From an uncultured Flavobacterium sp. (GTDB taxonomy: Bacteria; Bacteroidota; Bacteroidia; Flavobacteriales; Flavobacteriaceae), in NCBI RefSeq assembly GCF_946478785.1, contig NZ_CAMLDD010000018.1, positions 43,463 through 107,462 of the forward strand: a stretch of 64,000 nucleotides of DNA. The letters are read 5' to 3'. The notes beneath the pieces are model-generated. The model made no database searches and was not told the DNA's origin. It was given only the letters and a program-made list of their open reading frames with translations. Position numbers and translations under genes: made by a program. Of this stretch, positions 9,303 to 18,241 are shown in pieces; the stretch's first letter is position 1, and each line of letters begins with the position of its first letter.

Positions 9303-9827
9303 TTATTCTACAATTAATTTTCCTTTCATCATCGATACATGTCCAGGGAATGAGCAGATAAAATCGTAAGTTCCTGGTTCGTCTATTGTAAACTCGATAA
9401 CATCGCTTTCGCCGCCGCCAATTATTTTTGTATGGGCAATTACTTTTGCTTTTTCAGATGCAGGTATGTAATCTGTATCTTTTGCATCTACAGCTTTAAG
9501 TGTAAAATCAGAAATATCAGTTCCAGGTTTTAAAATAACTAAATTATGTCCCATTGCGATTTTTTCCATCTTGCCGACATGTTTTAGTGTAAGAGTAATT
9601 TTTCCTGCGGGAGCTCTTAATTCAGTTACAGAATATTGCATTTGATCATTGCTCTCAATCTGAAGATCATTTGTAGCGACTGGGGTTTCGATCGGACTTT
9701 CTTCGTAAGGTTCCTCAGTTGTGGGTGTTGCAACTGGTTCTATGTCTTTTGAATCTTTTTTTCCGCATGAGAATAAACTGAAAATTGCAAAGGCTGCTAC
9801 GAGGGTAATCTTGAAAGACTTTTTCAT
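9303..9827 (-). CDS. Azurin-like cupredoxin lipoprotein
   Basis: A 174-residue blue copper protein that probably carries electrons to the denitrification enzymes in the periplasm. It has a lipoprotein signal (lipobox LFSC), a 35-residue Pro/Thr/Glu-rich linker, and an azurin fold. The type 1 copper ligands are all in place: His in MGHNLVI, Cys158 and His163 in ICSFPGH, Met167 nine residues after the cysteine. It is the first gene of an operon with norB, under a perfect Fnr-like palindrome at 9893. Whether it feeds NirK, NosZ or a terminal oxidase cannot be told from sequence; NorB itself uses quinol. Confidence 0.92.
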   Translation of the reverse strand: MKKSFKITLVAAFAIFSLFSCGKKDSKDIEPVATPTTEEPYEESPIETPVATNDLQIESNDQMQYSVTELRAPAGKITLTLKHVGKMEKIAMGHNLVILKPGTDISDFTLKAVDAKDTDYIPASEKAKVIAHTKIIGGGESDVIEFTIDEPGTYDFICSFPGHVSMMKGKLIVE

Positions 9828-9865
9828 TGTTTTTGGTATTTAAATGTTATTAAATTTTATTACTG

Positions 9866-9912
9866 TAAAAGTATGGCTATCGTTTTTTTTGGTTTATGAT
9901 TCTAATCATAAA
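9866..9912 (-). promoter_or_regulatory. Fnr/Dnr-like operator and promoter of azurin-norB
   Basis: TTTATGAT-tcta-ATCATAAA (9893-9912) is a perfect palindrome with 8-bp arms. On the minus strand a Bacteroidota -7 box TACTTTTA lies at 9873-9866, its first base 29.5 bp from the palindrome centre, which places the centre close to -41.5. Start codon at 9827. Confidence 0.8.
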
Positions 9913-9936
9913 GGCGATTTATTTTTGTTTCAAATC

Positions 9937-11931
9937 TTAGTGAAAACTATAAGTAAAATTTATAAAACCATTGCGTCCCATTCGTGGTATTTTGTTCCAG
10001 TCTGAAAAAGTAGCGTAATATTTATCAAAAATATTTTCAATACCTGCCTGCGCTTTTATTTTGTTTTGATTACAATCAAAGCTATAACCTGCATTGATAT
10101 TAAATATCAGGTAATCGGGTGTTTTGGTTTGTCCGTATACTTTTGCGAAGTTATTTTGTGCTAGATTTCCAGAGGCAAATATTCCCGCAGTGATTTTTTC
10201 TTTTTTAAACTCTATTCCGGCATTATATCGGAGCGGACTTATAAAAGGAAGGTTATTTTCCTGATCATCTTTGCCCAGACTGTAGGCGATCTGTGTCTTT
10301 AAATTCCAGTTTTGCAAAAAGGAGTATTCAAGATTAAAATCAGTATTAAAAATTATAGCATAATTAATATCGTCGTAGATTTTTATACCCGATGCTCCAA
10401 TCGTCATAGGCAGCGTGCCTGGGTCAATTTTTCCGATGATATAATCTGAGATATAGAAATACGAAGCCGTAATTTTAGACGTTAGCCTGCCATTTTTATA
10501 ACCAAAAAAAAAGTTTCCTTCTACTGCTTTTTCATTTTTTAAATTTGGATTTCCTATATAATCGTAAAAATCATTGCTGTTATACAGATAAAAGCCATAG
10601 CCTTCAGAAACAGAAGGTGCTCTTTCGGCATAAGCCAAACCAAATCCAAATTCAAACTTACCAGTATTTTTGGTATAATTTCCGGAGAGGCTTTTTAAGG
10701 ATCGGTTTTTTGTGGCATCCATTTCAGGATAAAAAATACGAAGGCTTTGTAGTCCAAAATCATTGGCTACTGTATTAGAATGAAAACCTAGATTAATGCT
10801 GATTCTAAGAATGGTTTCGGGTGAGATTGTAATAATATCTTCTAATGATAATCCGTTATATAGCGTTCGAACATCAGGCCAGGTGTACATAAACATCAGA
10901 TTTTCAGTTGGATCAACAGGATACATTGTCATCTCGGCTACAGCCTTATTATAAAAAGAATTCAAATCGGCTAGAAATTCATGATTTTCGTGTTTTCCTT
11001 TTATTTTAGAATAAAAACCATAGGTGTCAGACCAGCCCGGCATATCCATATGAATAGGAATTGCTGGTCTTTTAGTATCATCCATTTTATGGGTAATGGT
11101 ATTAAAATATCCTTTTGTTTCCCAACCAGAAATAACAGCAGAATCTGGAATGTACTTGTAACTCAATGAAATGATTTTAGCTTCTGCCAATAAAACATCC
11201 ATTGGAAGCGCCGGATAGCCAACATTCACAGCTTTATCATAAATAATCGAAGTTTCGAGTACATTCTTCTTATCGATAAAATAGCCAGCATTTGCCGAAA
11301 TATTGTACTTGGTAAATTGAGAAAAATTAATTTCTTTTTCGTTTCCCGCTTTGTAGTTTTCGGCATCACGATGCATAAAATCAACATGCGCAAAAAAGGT
11401 ACTGTCAGTATAACCTAAAGCGGCACCAATAATCTTTTGCTGGTTATTGCTTTCATAACCAGAAGATAAACTGCCATTCCAGCCGTTTTTTCTGTGTTTA
11501 TATTGATTTCGTTTTAGATCTATCGAACCTCCAATCGTAGCGCCATGACAGCTGGCCTGCTGACCTGAGGCAACTGTTGCCTCAGATAAATTTGAAATCT
11601 CGACATAAGAAGTCACAGGATCCATTTTATCGGTACAGGCACCAAAAATCCGCATACCATCAATTGTAATTACAGTACGCTCGGTCGACATATTGTTAAT
11701 CGTAGGTTCCCATGCATATGCACCTCTTTTAATCATATTCATTTTTGAAGAACCCATTAGATAATCTTCTACAGAGGTTAACGATTTGGGCTGTTTAAGA
11801 TTCAAAGGTGTTTTTTTTCCTATAACTATAATTTCATTGAGATTTACAGCTGCAAGAGTATCATTCTTTTTTTCCTGTGCCCAGCACACTGTCGAAAAGA
11901 TAACTAAAAGGATCGCTGTTATATTTTTCAT
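9937..11931 (-). CDS. TonB-dependent copper receptor (NosA/OprC type)
   Basis: A 664-residue outer-membrane receptor with signal peptide (VCWAQ), plug domain and 22-strand barrel ending in an aromatic residue (FTYSFH). The plug carries the segment MRIFGACTDKMDPVTSYVE, whose Cys-x3-Met-x-Pro pattern is characteristic of NosA/OprC copper receptors needed for NosZ maturation. It is the last gene of a minus-strand operon with a Met/His-rich lipoprotein and a small Cys protein, divergent from the nos operon and sharing its operator. Copper uptake for NirK, azurin and NosZ is therefore the likely role; the metal is inferred from family and context. Confidence 0.88.
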   Translation of the reverse strand: MKNITAILLVIFSTVCWAQEKKNDTLAAVNLNEIIVIGKKTPLNLKQPKSLTSVEDYLMGSSKMNMIKRGAYAWEPTINNMSTERTVITIDGMRIFGACTDKMDPVTSYVEISNLSEATVASGQQASCHGATIGGSIDLKRNQYKHRKNGWNGSLSSGYESNNQQKIIGAALGYTDSTFFAHVDFMHRDAENYKAGNEKEINFSQFTKYNISANAGYFIDKKNVLETSIIYDKAVNVGYPALPMDVLLAEAKIISLSYKYIPDSAVISGWETKGYFNTITHKMDDTKRPAIPIHMDMPGWSDTYGFYSKIKGKHENHEFLADLNSFYNKAVAEMTMYPVDPTENLMFMYTWPDVRTLYNGLSLEDIITISPETILRISINLGFHSNTVANDFGLQSLRIFYPEMDATKNRSLKSLSGNYTKNTGKFEFGFGLAYAERAPSVSEGYGFYLYNSNDFYDYIGNPNLKNEKAVEGNFFFGYKNGRLTSKITASYFYISDYIIGKIDPGTLPMTIGASGIKIYDDINYAIIFNTDFNLEYSFLQNWNLKTQIAYSLGKDDQENNLPFISPLRYNAGIEFKKEKITAGIFASGNLAQNNFAKVYGQTKTPDYLIFNINAGYSFDCNQNKIKAQAGIENIFDKYYATFSDWNKIPRMGRNGFINFTYSFH

Positions 11932-11993
11932 TATAAAGTAATTATAAGAAAGAGATAAATGCTCACTATCTCTTTCTTGTTAGTATTCAATAT

Positions 11994-12845
11994 TTAGAAT
12001 TCGATTTCTAAGAAAAGACTGCTTGCAGGATTTTCTGTCGTTACAGGCTCTCCTTTAAGTACATCATTCGAAGCATTTAAAAGTTGAAGATTAATTTTCC
12101 AATAGCCAGTCATAGTCAAAGAAAGTTTTCCGTTGTAAAAGCCATCGGTTGTAGATTGTGTTAAATCGGTATTATTAGGCGAACCGTGATTACCCATGCT
12201 GGGCATTCTTGGATCCATTTTTATTTTGAGATTATTCACGACAGGAAACGTCATCATATCCTGCATTTTATAAACCCCAACGCTAATATCGTTCGTGGCT
12301 ACTTTTGGGTTTTGAGGTGCGATGGAGGCAATGAGGTAACGAACGCCATCAGATCCGTTAAAGGAGCTAACAGTTCGTTTTGCCGAAGCCTGAACTTTGA
12401 TAATATCAGTAACAGTATACGAAATAGTATTAACAGTATAAGTAAGAGTCAGATCCCAATATTCAGTATCATTTTCAGCCATTTGAAAGATGATATCGCC
12501 TTCGTACAGAGTTTGTTTGTCTGAGGTTTTGGTCACAGCAGATTTTGGACATGAATGCTCCATCATAGCCATATGCATAATTGGCAACCAGCTTATTTTG
12601 GCATCTTTAATATAGGCATTCGTTTTTTTGTCTTTAATGCTAAGTGTAATATGATTGTAACCCTGAATTAAAGAGCCGCTTTGGGAATAGAGTTCGAAAG
12701 TATGAGTTTCATTTGATATTTCCTGAATTTTTTGAAGGCCAGCGGTTTCATCAATTGGAATCTGAGTGGAGGAATTATCATCTGAGGAGCATGAGAACAG
12801 AGAAATGGACAGAACTAAAATGGCTATGTGTTTTAAAATTTTCAT
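11994..12845 (-). CDS. Met/His-rich lipoprotein, probable copper handling
   Basis: A 283-residue lipoprotein (lipobox LFSC) with two YtkA/FixH-like beta domains. Each has a metal-ligand-like patch: MHMAMMEHSCP near residue 90 and MDPRMPSMGNHG near residue 210. Such Met/His clusters bind Cu(I) in PcoC-like and PCuAC-like proteins. It lies 62 bases upstream of the TonB copper receptor in the same operon, so a periplasmic or surface copper chaperone is the best guess. I do not recognise a named family beyond YtkA-like. The domain assignment is from pattern only. Confidence 0.7.
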   Translation of the reverse strand: MKILKHIAILVLSISLFSCSSDDNSSTQIPIDETAGLQKIQEISNETHTFELYSQSGSLIQGYNHITLSIKDKKTNAYIKDAKISWLPIMHMAMMEHSCPKSAVTKTSDKQTLYEGDIIFQMAENDTEYWDLTLTYTVNTISYTVTDIIKVQASAKRTVSSFNGSDGVRYLIASIAPQNPKVATNDISVGVYKMQDMMTFPVVNNLKIKMDPRMPSMGNHGSPNNTDLTQSTTDGFYNGKLSLTMTGYWKINLQLLNASNDVLKGEPVTTENPASSLFLEIEF

Positions 12846-12925
12846 TTGAATTTTAATTTAAATTATGAATATAAGGCTTCTGTCGAATGTAAATTCGAAG
12901 GAGAAGTAATTAGATAATCGAAAAA

Positions 12926-13297
12926 TTAATACTTGAAAATGGGGGGATGGAATACAAAATAAGTGTTCAGATAAACGTAAAGATTTTTATATCCTGAGTT
13001 TATTTCTAAGATGACTTTTTGGTTATTTTGAAAATTAAAAACGGGAATGTTTTCAAAGTATAGCAAAATAGTTTCCGTGATTTCACCTTTTTTCTCGTTC
13101 GAGGAAGGTGTTTCATTTTTTAAGGCTTTTGCCAACTCTTTCTTCAAATGGCATTTGCCATTACACTCTAATTTAGGAGTGTTCCTGTTTTCGCATAATT
13201 CTGCAGAAATATAATTGTAATTCAGTGCGTAATCCAAGATTGGAAATACCGGTCTGAACAATACTGCAAAAAGGAATATGTAAATACAAAATTTCAT
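12926..13297 (-). CDS. Small exported Cys-motif protein (CNGKCHL family), 123 aa
   Basis: A 123-residue protein with an N-terminal hydrophobic signal and a conserved-looking segment ENRNTPKLECNGKCHLKKEL. Proteins with the Cys-x3-Cys-His motif often sit beside metal TonB receptors in Bacteroidota but have no assigned role. It is the first gene of the copper-receptor operon and starts 14 bases after the predicted transcription start. Metal sensing or delivery is possible. The C-terminal half (YLNTYFVFHPPIF) has no recognisable domain. Confidence 0.7.
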   Translation of the reverse strand: MKFCIYIFLFAVLFRPVFPILDYALNYNYISAELCENRNTPKLECNGKCHLKKELAKALKNETPSSNEKKGEITETILLYFENIPVFNFQNNQKVILEINSGYKNLYVYLNTYFVFHPPIFKY

Positions 13298-13316
13298 TAC
13301 CTGTATTTTGAAAGTA

Positions 13317-13390
13317 CGAAGGTATCATGATCTTTTTTTTCATGTTATGATTATGGTCATACTTTATGTAATACAAGTTTTGGAATTTTG
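13317..13390. promoter_or_regulatory. Bidirectional Fnr-like operator between nos and copper-receptor operons
   Basis: Palindrome TGATtatgGTCA at 13348-13359. On the plus strand GAATTTTG (13383-13390) and on the minus strand TACCTTCG (13324-13317) both begin 29.5 bp from its centre and resemble TAnnTTTG. One activator site could therefore drive cytochrome c-nosZ to the right and the copper-receptor operon to the left. Confidence 0.65.
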
Positions 13391-13422
13391 ATCCAAAGTT
13401 TAACAAATTAAAAACCTTAGTA

Positions 13423-13899
13423 ATGAACAGATTATTTTTATTAGCGATGTTTGGTTCTTTCTTGCTCGTATCGTGTGGGAAAGAAAAATCGAATACTGAT
13501 CAGGATTTTTCAACTCCTACAGCTACAGAAAATACAGCCGAAGCCGAATCATACGATCCTAAAAGAGGCCTTGGAAAATTTTCTACAGTTGAATTAGGCG
13601 CTTCCTTGGATAAGCCAATGGCTGAAAAAGGATTAAAAGTAGCCGAAGTAAAATGTACATCCTGTCACAAAACTACAGATGAAAAATTGGTAGGGCCTGG
13701 ATGGAAAGGCGTTACAGGACGCAGAACTCCTCAATGGATTATGAATTTTATTACCAATCCTGATCCTATGATTGACAAAGATCCCGAATTGCAGGCTCAA
13801 TTAGAACTCTGTATGATTCGTATGCCTAATCAAGGTCTGACCGATGACGAAGCCAGAAGTGTACTCGAATACATGCGCCAGAACGACGGTGTGAAATAA
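13423..13899 (+). CDS. Monoheme cytochrome c lipoprotein upstream of nosZ
   Basis: A 158-residue periplasmic cytochrome c with lipobox LVSC, an acidic Thr/Glu-rich linker, and one heme site CTSCH (Cys78, Cys81, His82); a Met-rich segment CMIRMPNQG supplies the probable axial methionine. It is 38 bases upstream of nosZ in the same transcript. Clade II nos clusters commonly carry such cytochromes, thought to pass electrons from the quinol pool to NosZ. The donor role is inferred from position. It is the first gene after the bidirectional Fnr-like site. Confidence 0.92.
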   Translation: MNRLFLLAMFGSFLLVSCGKEKSNTDQDFSTPTATENTAEAESYDPKRGLGKFSTVELGASLDKPMAEKGLKVAEVKCTSCHKTTDEKLVGPGWKGVTGRRTPQWIMNFITNPDPMIDKDPELQAQLELCMIRMPNQGLTDDEARSVLEYMRQNDGVK

Positions 13900-13937
13900 C
13901 CAGAATAAAAAAAATTAAAATTCTAAATGAGAATCTT

Positions 13938-15911
13938 ATGAAAAATAAATTATTAAAATCAATTTTTGCCATTGCGTTTGGCTGTGCCTTCTTTGTTTCC
14001 TGCAAGCCCAAGGATTCCAGCGATACTGTCGATGGAGATGCTGCGCAAAAAGTTTACGTTGCTCCAGGTAAGTATGATGAGTTCTACAATTTTGTATCTG
14101 GTGGTTTCAGCGGTCAGGTAAGTGTTTATGGACTTCCTAGCGGTAGATTGTTAAGGGTTATGCCGGTGTTCTCCGAAGATCCACAAAGTGGCTATGGTTA
14201 CAGTGAAGAAACTAAAGCCATGTTGAATACTTCGCATGGTTATGTCCCGTGGGATGATCAGCATCATTTAGATTTATCTCAAACTAATGGAGAAGTTGAC
14301 GGGCGCTGGCTTTTTGCCAATGCAAATAATACGCCAAGGATTGCACGTATTGACCTGAAAACTTTTAAAACAGCTGAGATAATCGAGCTTCCAAATTGTG
14401 GAGGAAACCATTCTTCTCCTTTTATCACGCAAAACACAGAGTATATTGTGGGGGCAAGCCGTTTTAGCGTTCCTGCAGATAATGATGATGGAGATGTACC
14501 AATTAATACTTATAAGAAAAACTTCAAAGGACATCTGAGTTTTGTAAAAGTGGGTAAAGAAGGAGAGTTGGATCTTGCTTTTCAGATCGTAACTCCGGGT
14601 GTTAATTTTGATCTTAGCCATCCGGGGAAAAAAGAATCTCACGGTTGGTTCTTTTTCTCCTGTTACAACACTGAGCAGGCCAATACCCTGCTTGAGGTAA
14701 ACGCTTCTAAAAATGATAAGGATTTTATCATGGCCGTCAATTGGAAAAAAGCTGAAGAGTATATTAAAGCTGGAAAAGGAAAACGTGTACCGGCAAATTA
14801 TGTTCATAATACCTGGGATGAGAAAACCCAAACGGCTAAATCTGAAATCAAGAAAGAAGTATTGATTCTGGATGCTGCTGAACTGAAAGATATCTGTTAT
14901 ATGATTCCCTGTCCTAAATCTCCACACGGGTGTGATATTGATCCAACTGGTGAATATATTGTTGGAAGTGGAAAACTAGCAGCCCTTATTCCTGTATTTA
15001 GTTTTACGAAACTGAAAAATGCTATTGCCAAAAAACAATTTGATGGTAATTATGCAGGAATTCCTGTGGTTAAGTATGAGGCCGCTCTTCATGGCGAAGT
15101 TCAAAAACCGGGTTTAGGACCGCTACATACCGAATTTGACGGAAAAGGGAATGCCTATACTACAATGTTTGTTTCTTCTGAAGTAGTAAAATGGAGCATC
15201 AAAGATTTAAAAGTTTTAGATAGAAAAGCCACCTATTATTCTCCAGGGCATTTAATGATTCCGGGAGGCAATACAGAGAAACCATTTGGAAAATATCTGG
15301 TGGTTTATAATAAAATCACTAAAGACCGCTTTTTACCAACTGGCCCGGAATTAGCGCAAAGTGCACAATTATTTGACATTAGCGGGGATAAAATGAAGCT
15401 TTTATTGGATTATCCAACCATTGGAGAACCTCATTATGCGCAAGGTATTCCAGCTGATAAAATACGCAATAACGGTCAATTGAAATATTACAAAATGGCA
15501 GATAATCTGCATCCTTACGTTGCCAGAGGTGAAAAAGAAACCAAAGTGGTCCGAGAGGGGAAAAAAGTACATGTTTATATGACTTGTATCCGTTCGCATT
15601 TTGCTCCGGATAATATTGAAGGTATACGAGTAGGGGATGAAGTTTATTTCCACGTTACCAATTTGGAACAGGATTGGGACGTTCCTCACGGATTTGCTAT
15701 TAAAGGAGCAAATACCGCTGAGTTGCTGATCATGCCCGGAGAAACGATTACACTAAAATGGGTTCCTCAGAAAAAAGGAATTTTCCCATTTTATTGCACG
15801 GATTTCTGCAGTGCACTTCATCAGGAAATGCAGGGTTATGTTAGAGTTTCACCTGCAGGAAGTAATGTGCCAATTACGTATAGTTTGGGTACGAATTTAC
15901 CAAAGGAATAA
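13938..15911 (+). CDS. nosZ: Nitrous oxide reductase NosZ, clade II
   Basis: A 657-residue N2O reductase (N2O to N2, periplasm). The seven-bladed propeller carries CuZ histidines, including DDQHH at about 106-110 and NHSSPF. The C-terminal cupredoxin has the CuA motif CTDFCSALHQEM at about 619-630. The export signal has a lipobox (FVSC) and no twin arginine, so it is Sec-type. This is the hallmark of clade II (atypical) NosZ, as is the lack of nosR nearby. Transcription is probably partly stopped after it by a hairpin at 15927, which would give more nosZ than accessory mRNA. Confidence 0.98.
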   Translation: MKNKLLKSIFAIAFGCAFFVSCKPKDSSDTVDGDAAQKVYVAPGKYDEFYNFVSGGFSGQVSVYGLPSGRLLRVMPVFSEDPQSGYGYSEETKAMLNTSHGYVPWDDQHHLDLSQTNGEVDGRWLFANANNTPRIARIDLKTFKTAEIIELPNCGGNHSSPFITQNTEYIVGASRFSVPADNDDGDVPINTYKKNFKGHLSFVKVGKEGELDLAFQIVTPGVNFDLSHPGKKESHGWFFFSCYNTEQANTLLEVNASKNDKDFIMAVNWKKAEEYIKAGKGKRVPANYVHNTWDEKTQTAKSEIKKEVLILDAAELKDICYMIPCPKSPHGCDIDPTGEYIVGSGKLAALIPVFSFTKLKNAIAKKQFDGNYAGIPVVKYEAALHGEVQKPGLGPLHTEFDGKGNAYTTMFVSSEVVKWSIKDLKVLDRKATYYSPGHLMIPGGNTEKPFGKYLVVYNKITKDRFLPTGPELAQSAQLFDISGDKMKLLLDYPTIGEPHYAQGIPADKIRNNGQLKYYKMADNLHPYVARGEKETKVVREGKKVHVYMTCIRSHFAPDNIEGIRVGDEVYFHVTNLEQDWDVPHGFAIKGANTAELLIMPGETITLKWVPQKKGIFPFYCTDFCSALHQEMQGYVRVSPAGSNVPITYSLGTNLPKE

Positions 15912-15926
15912 CTAATAACCAGTGAA

Positions 15927-15955
15927 GGGGACAAAGTTTTCTTTGTTCCCTTTTT
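15927..15955 (+). terminator. Terminator or attenuator between nosZ and the NosL fusion gene
   Basis: GGGGACAAAG (15927-15936) pairs with CTTTGTTCCC (15941-15950), one G-U, loop TTTT, followed by five T. It lies 15 bases after the nosZ stop, inside the operon, so read-through is required for the maturation genes. Confidence 0.75.
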
Positions 15956-15967
15956 ATTTGAATCATC

Positions 15968-16972
15968 ATGAAAAATAAAATACTTTCAATTTTTTCAAGA
16001 GCAGTACTTTTTGTGTGTGGCTTTCTGTTAATAGGGTCCATTTTTGTTCCCATGTGGAAAATTGAACTGACAGCTCCACAATATCCTGAAGGTTTGGTTT
16101 TAAAACTTCATGCCACAAAAATTGCAGGAGATGTAGATATTATCAACGGATTGAATCATTATATAGGTATGAAAACACTTCATACCGAAGATTTTATCGA
16201 GTTTAAAATCCTGCCTTACATTTTAGGATTGTTTGGCATCATTGCTTTAAGCTGCTCTTTTTATGCTAAGCGAAATTCCTTGTATATATTCTTTTCTTCT
16301 TTTGTGCTTTTTGGAGTTCTAGCCGCTATTGATTTTTACAGATGGAATTACGACTACGGTCATAATCTAGACCCGAATGCTGCCATACGGGTTCCTGGTA
16401 TGGCATACCAGCCTCCATTGCTGGGCTATAAACAGTTGTTGAATTTCGGAGCTTATTCTATACCTGATGTAGGTGGATGGATGCTCATTACAGTTGGTGT
16501 CTTGCTTTTTCTGGCTATAATTAGAGAGAGAAAATCAGCTTTAGGATTTAATAAATTTTTTAGCGTTTTAGTTATTACTTCTTTTCTTTTTTCATGTTCA
16601 GGAGACAGACCAATTCCTATCAAAATAAATGCAGACAATTGTGATTATTGTAAAATGGGAATCAGTGACGGGAAATATGGCTCAGAAATTATTACTCAAA
16701 AAGGCCGGGCTTATAAGTTTGATGATATTGCCTGTATGGTCAACTATTGTAAAGAACATCCAGAGATGAAGATTAAGAGTTACTATGTACATGATTATAC
16801 AAAGGAAAATGAACTAATTCAGGCAGAAAAAGCTTTTTTTATTTCAGGCGGCACAATAAAAAGCCCCATGCATGGTAACATAGCGGCATTCTCCAAAGAA
16901 AGCCAATCTAAAGCATTTGGAGCAGAATCAAAGGGAACAGAGATACAATGGGCGTCAATTTTAGAAAAATAA
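15968..16972 (+). CDS. Membrane protein fused to NosL-type copper chaperone
   Basis: A 334-residue fusion. Residues 1-190 are a four-TM protein with a large periplasmic loop (PQYPEGLVLKLHATKI, DPNAAIRVPGMAYQPP), of the type usually encoded as a separate gene next to nosZ in Bacteroidota. Residues 195-334 are NosL, with the Cu(I) motif CDYCKM at 225-230; NosL delivers copper to NosZ. The NosL part retains its own signal-like helix and lipobox (FLFSC, Cys210) in the middle of the polypeptide. No internal stop separates the two parts. It lies in the nos operon 56 bases after nosZ and 36 before nosD. Domain calls are strong; the consequences of the fusion are unknown. Confidence 0.85.
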   Translation: MKNKILSIFSRAVLFVCGFLLIGSIFVPMWKIELTAPQYPEGLVLKLHATKIAGDVDIINGLNHYIGMKTLHTEDFIEFKILPYILGLFGIIALSCSFYAKRNSLYIFFSSFVLFGVLAAIDFYRWNYDYGHNLDPNAAIRVPGMAYQPPLLGYKQLLNFGAYSIPDVGGWMLITVGVLLFLAIIRERKSALGFNKFFSVLVITSFLFSCSGDRPIPIKINADNCDYCKMGISDGKYGSEIITQKGRAYKFDDIACMVNYCKEHPEMKIKSYYVHDYTKENELIQAEKAFFISGGTIKSPMHGNIAAFSKESQSKAFGAESKGTEIQWASILEK

Positions 16973-17008
16973 GTTTGGGACGAAAATGCTAATTACAATC
17001 AATTAAAC

Positions 17009-18241
17009 ATGAAAATACTTCTCTGCCTTTGCTTCTCATTTTTTTTAACCTGTCTTTATTCACAAAAGATTGAAGTAGGAAAAAATAGAGCCATAAAAAC
17101 CATAAAAAAAGCTATACAACTGGCCAGACCCGGGGATACGGTCTTGGTTCACTATGGTGTTTACAGGGAAGGAAACATAGTGCTGGAAAAAAAAATAATA
17201 CTGCAGGGAATTGGCTTTCCTATCCTCGATGGCCAAAAAAAATATGAAGTGGTTTCTATCAAAGCTGATAGTGTAACCATTGCAGGTTTTAAAGTCATAA
17301 ACTCAGGGTATGCCTCCCTGAATGATCCCTGCGGTATTAAAATATATAACAAAACAGGGGTTACAATAAAAGAAAATATTCTGGAGAATAATTTTTTTGG
17401 TATTTATGTTCAAAAAGGAATTGGCTGTATTATAAAAAATAACACAATAAAAGCCCATCAGAAAGAAGAGCAACGTATTGGGAATGGCATTCATTGCTGG
17501 AAAAGTGAAAACCTGCAAATTGTCGGAAACCAAGTCTCAGGACATCGGGACGGTATTTACTTTGAATTTGTGTCTAATTCTATTATTTGGAGAAACATCT
17601 CAAAGAGTAATATTCGATACGGACTTCATTTTATGTTTTCTAATGATGATTCGTACATCTCCAATGTGTTTAAAAATAATGGAGCAGGAGTGGCAGTCAT
17701 GTTTACCAAAAATGTAAAAATGTTCAATAATTATTTTGCAGAAAACTGGGGAGATGCCGCTTATGGTTTATTACTAAAAGAAATTTCTGATAGTTACATC
17801 ATAGGAAACAAATTCATCAGAAATACTTCGGGAATTTATATGGAAGGAACGAGCCGGGTCGCCCTCTCAAAAAATATTTTTAGAGATAACGGGTGGGGTA
17901 TGAAAATTCAGGCAAGCTGTATGGAAAACGAAATTTCCTTTAATAATTTTATCGCCAATACATTTGATATAAGCACCAATGGCAGTTTAGTTCTCAACCA
18001 TTTCAATAATAATTATTGGGATAAATATGAAGGTTATGACCTTAATAAAGACGGGATTGGAGATGTACCTTTTCACCCTTTGAGCCTTTTTGCCGTGCTT
18101 ACAGAAAACAATCCTTCGGCAATGTTATTATTCAGGAGCTTTATGATTACGCTTCTTGATAAGTCAGAAAAGATTCTGCCAAGTATTACCCCGGATAATT
18201 TTGTCGACCAAACCCCTAAAATGAAATCTCTTGTGTTATGA
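17009..18241 (+). CDS. nosD: NosD, periplasmic copper-cluster maturation protein
   Basis: A 410-residue right-handed beta-helix protein with a signal peptide (TCLYSQ) and many CASH/NosD repeats (for example NNFFGIYVQKGIG, SNDDSYISNVFKNN, ENWGDAAYGLLLKE). NosD works with the NosFY ABC transporter to assemble the CuZ cluster of NosZ in the periplasm. Length is typical. Its stop overlaps the nosF start by four bases (ATGA), so the two are translationally coupled. Confidence 0.95.
   Translation: MKILLCLCFSFFLTCLYSQKIEVGKNRAIKTIKKAIQLARPGDTVLVHYGVYREGNIVLEKKIILQGIGFPILDGQKKYEVVSIKADSVTIAGFKVINSGYASLNDPCGIKIYNKTGVTIKENILENNFFGIYVQKGIGCIIKNNTIKAHQKEEQRIGNGIHCWKSENLQIVGNQVSGHRDGIYFEFVSNSIIWRNISKSNIRYGLHFMFSNDDSYISNVFKNNGAGVAVMFTKNVKMFNNYFAENWGDAAYGLLLKEISDSYIIGNKFIRNTSGIYMEGTSRVALSKNIFRDNGWGMKIQASCMENEISFNNFIANTFDISTNGSLVLNHFNNNYWDKYEGYDLNKDGIGDVPFHPLSLFAVLTENNPSAMLLFRSFMITLLDKSEKILPSITPDNFVDQTPKMKSLVL

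Noticed and set aside
13173..13406. 77-codon minus-strand frame across the nos/copper-receptor promoter
   Set aside because: It covers the operator and overlaps the real 123-residue gene in another frame.
14274..14927. 217-residue minus-strand frame inside nosZ
   Set aside because: Antisense to a conserved part of nosZ; composition (many Ile, Phe, Arg) is that of a reverse shadow.
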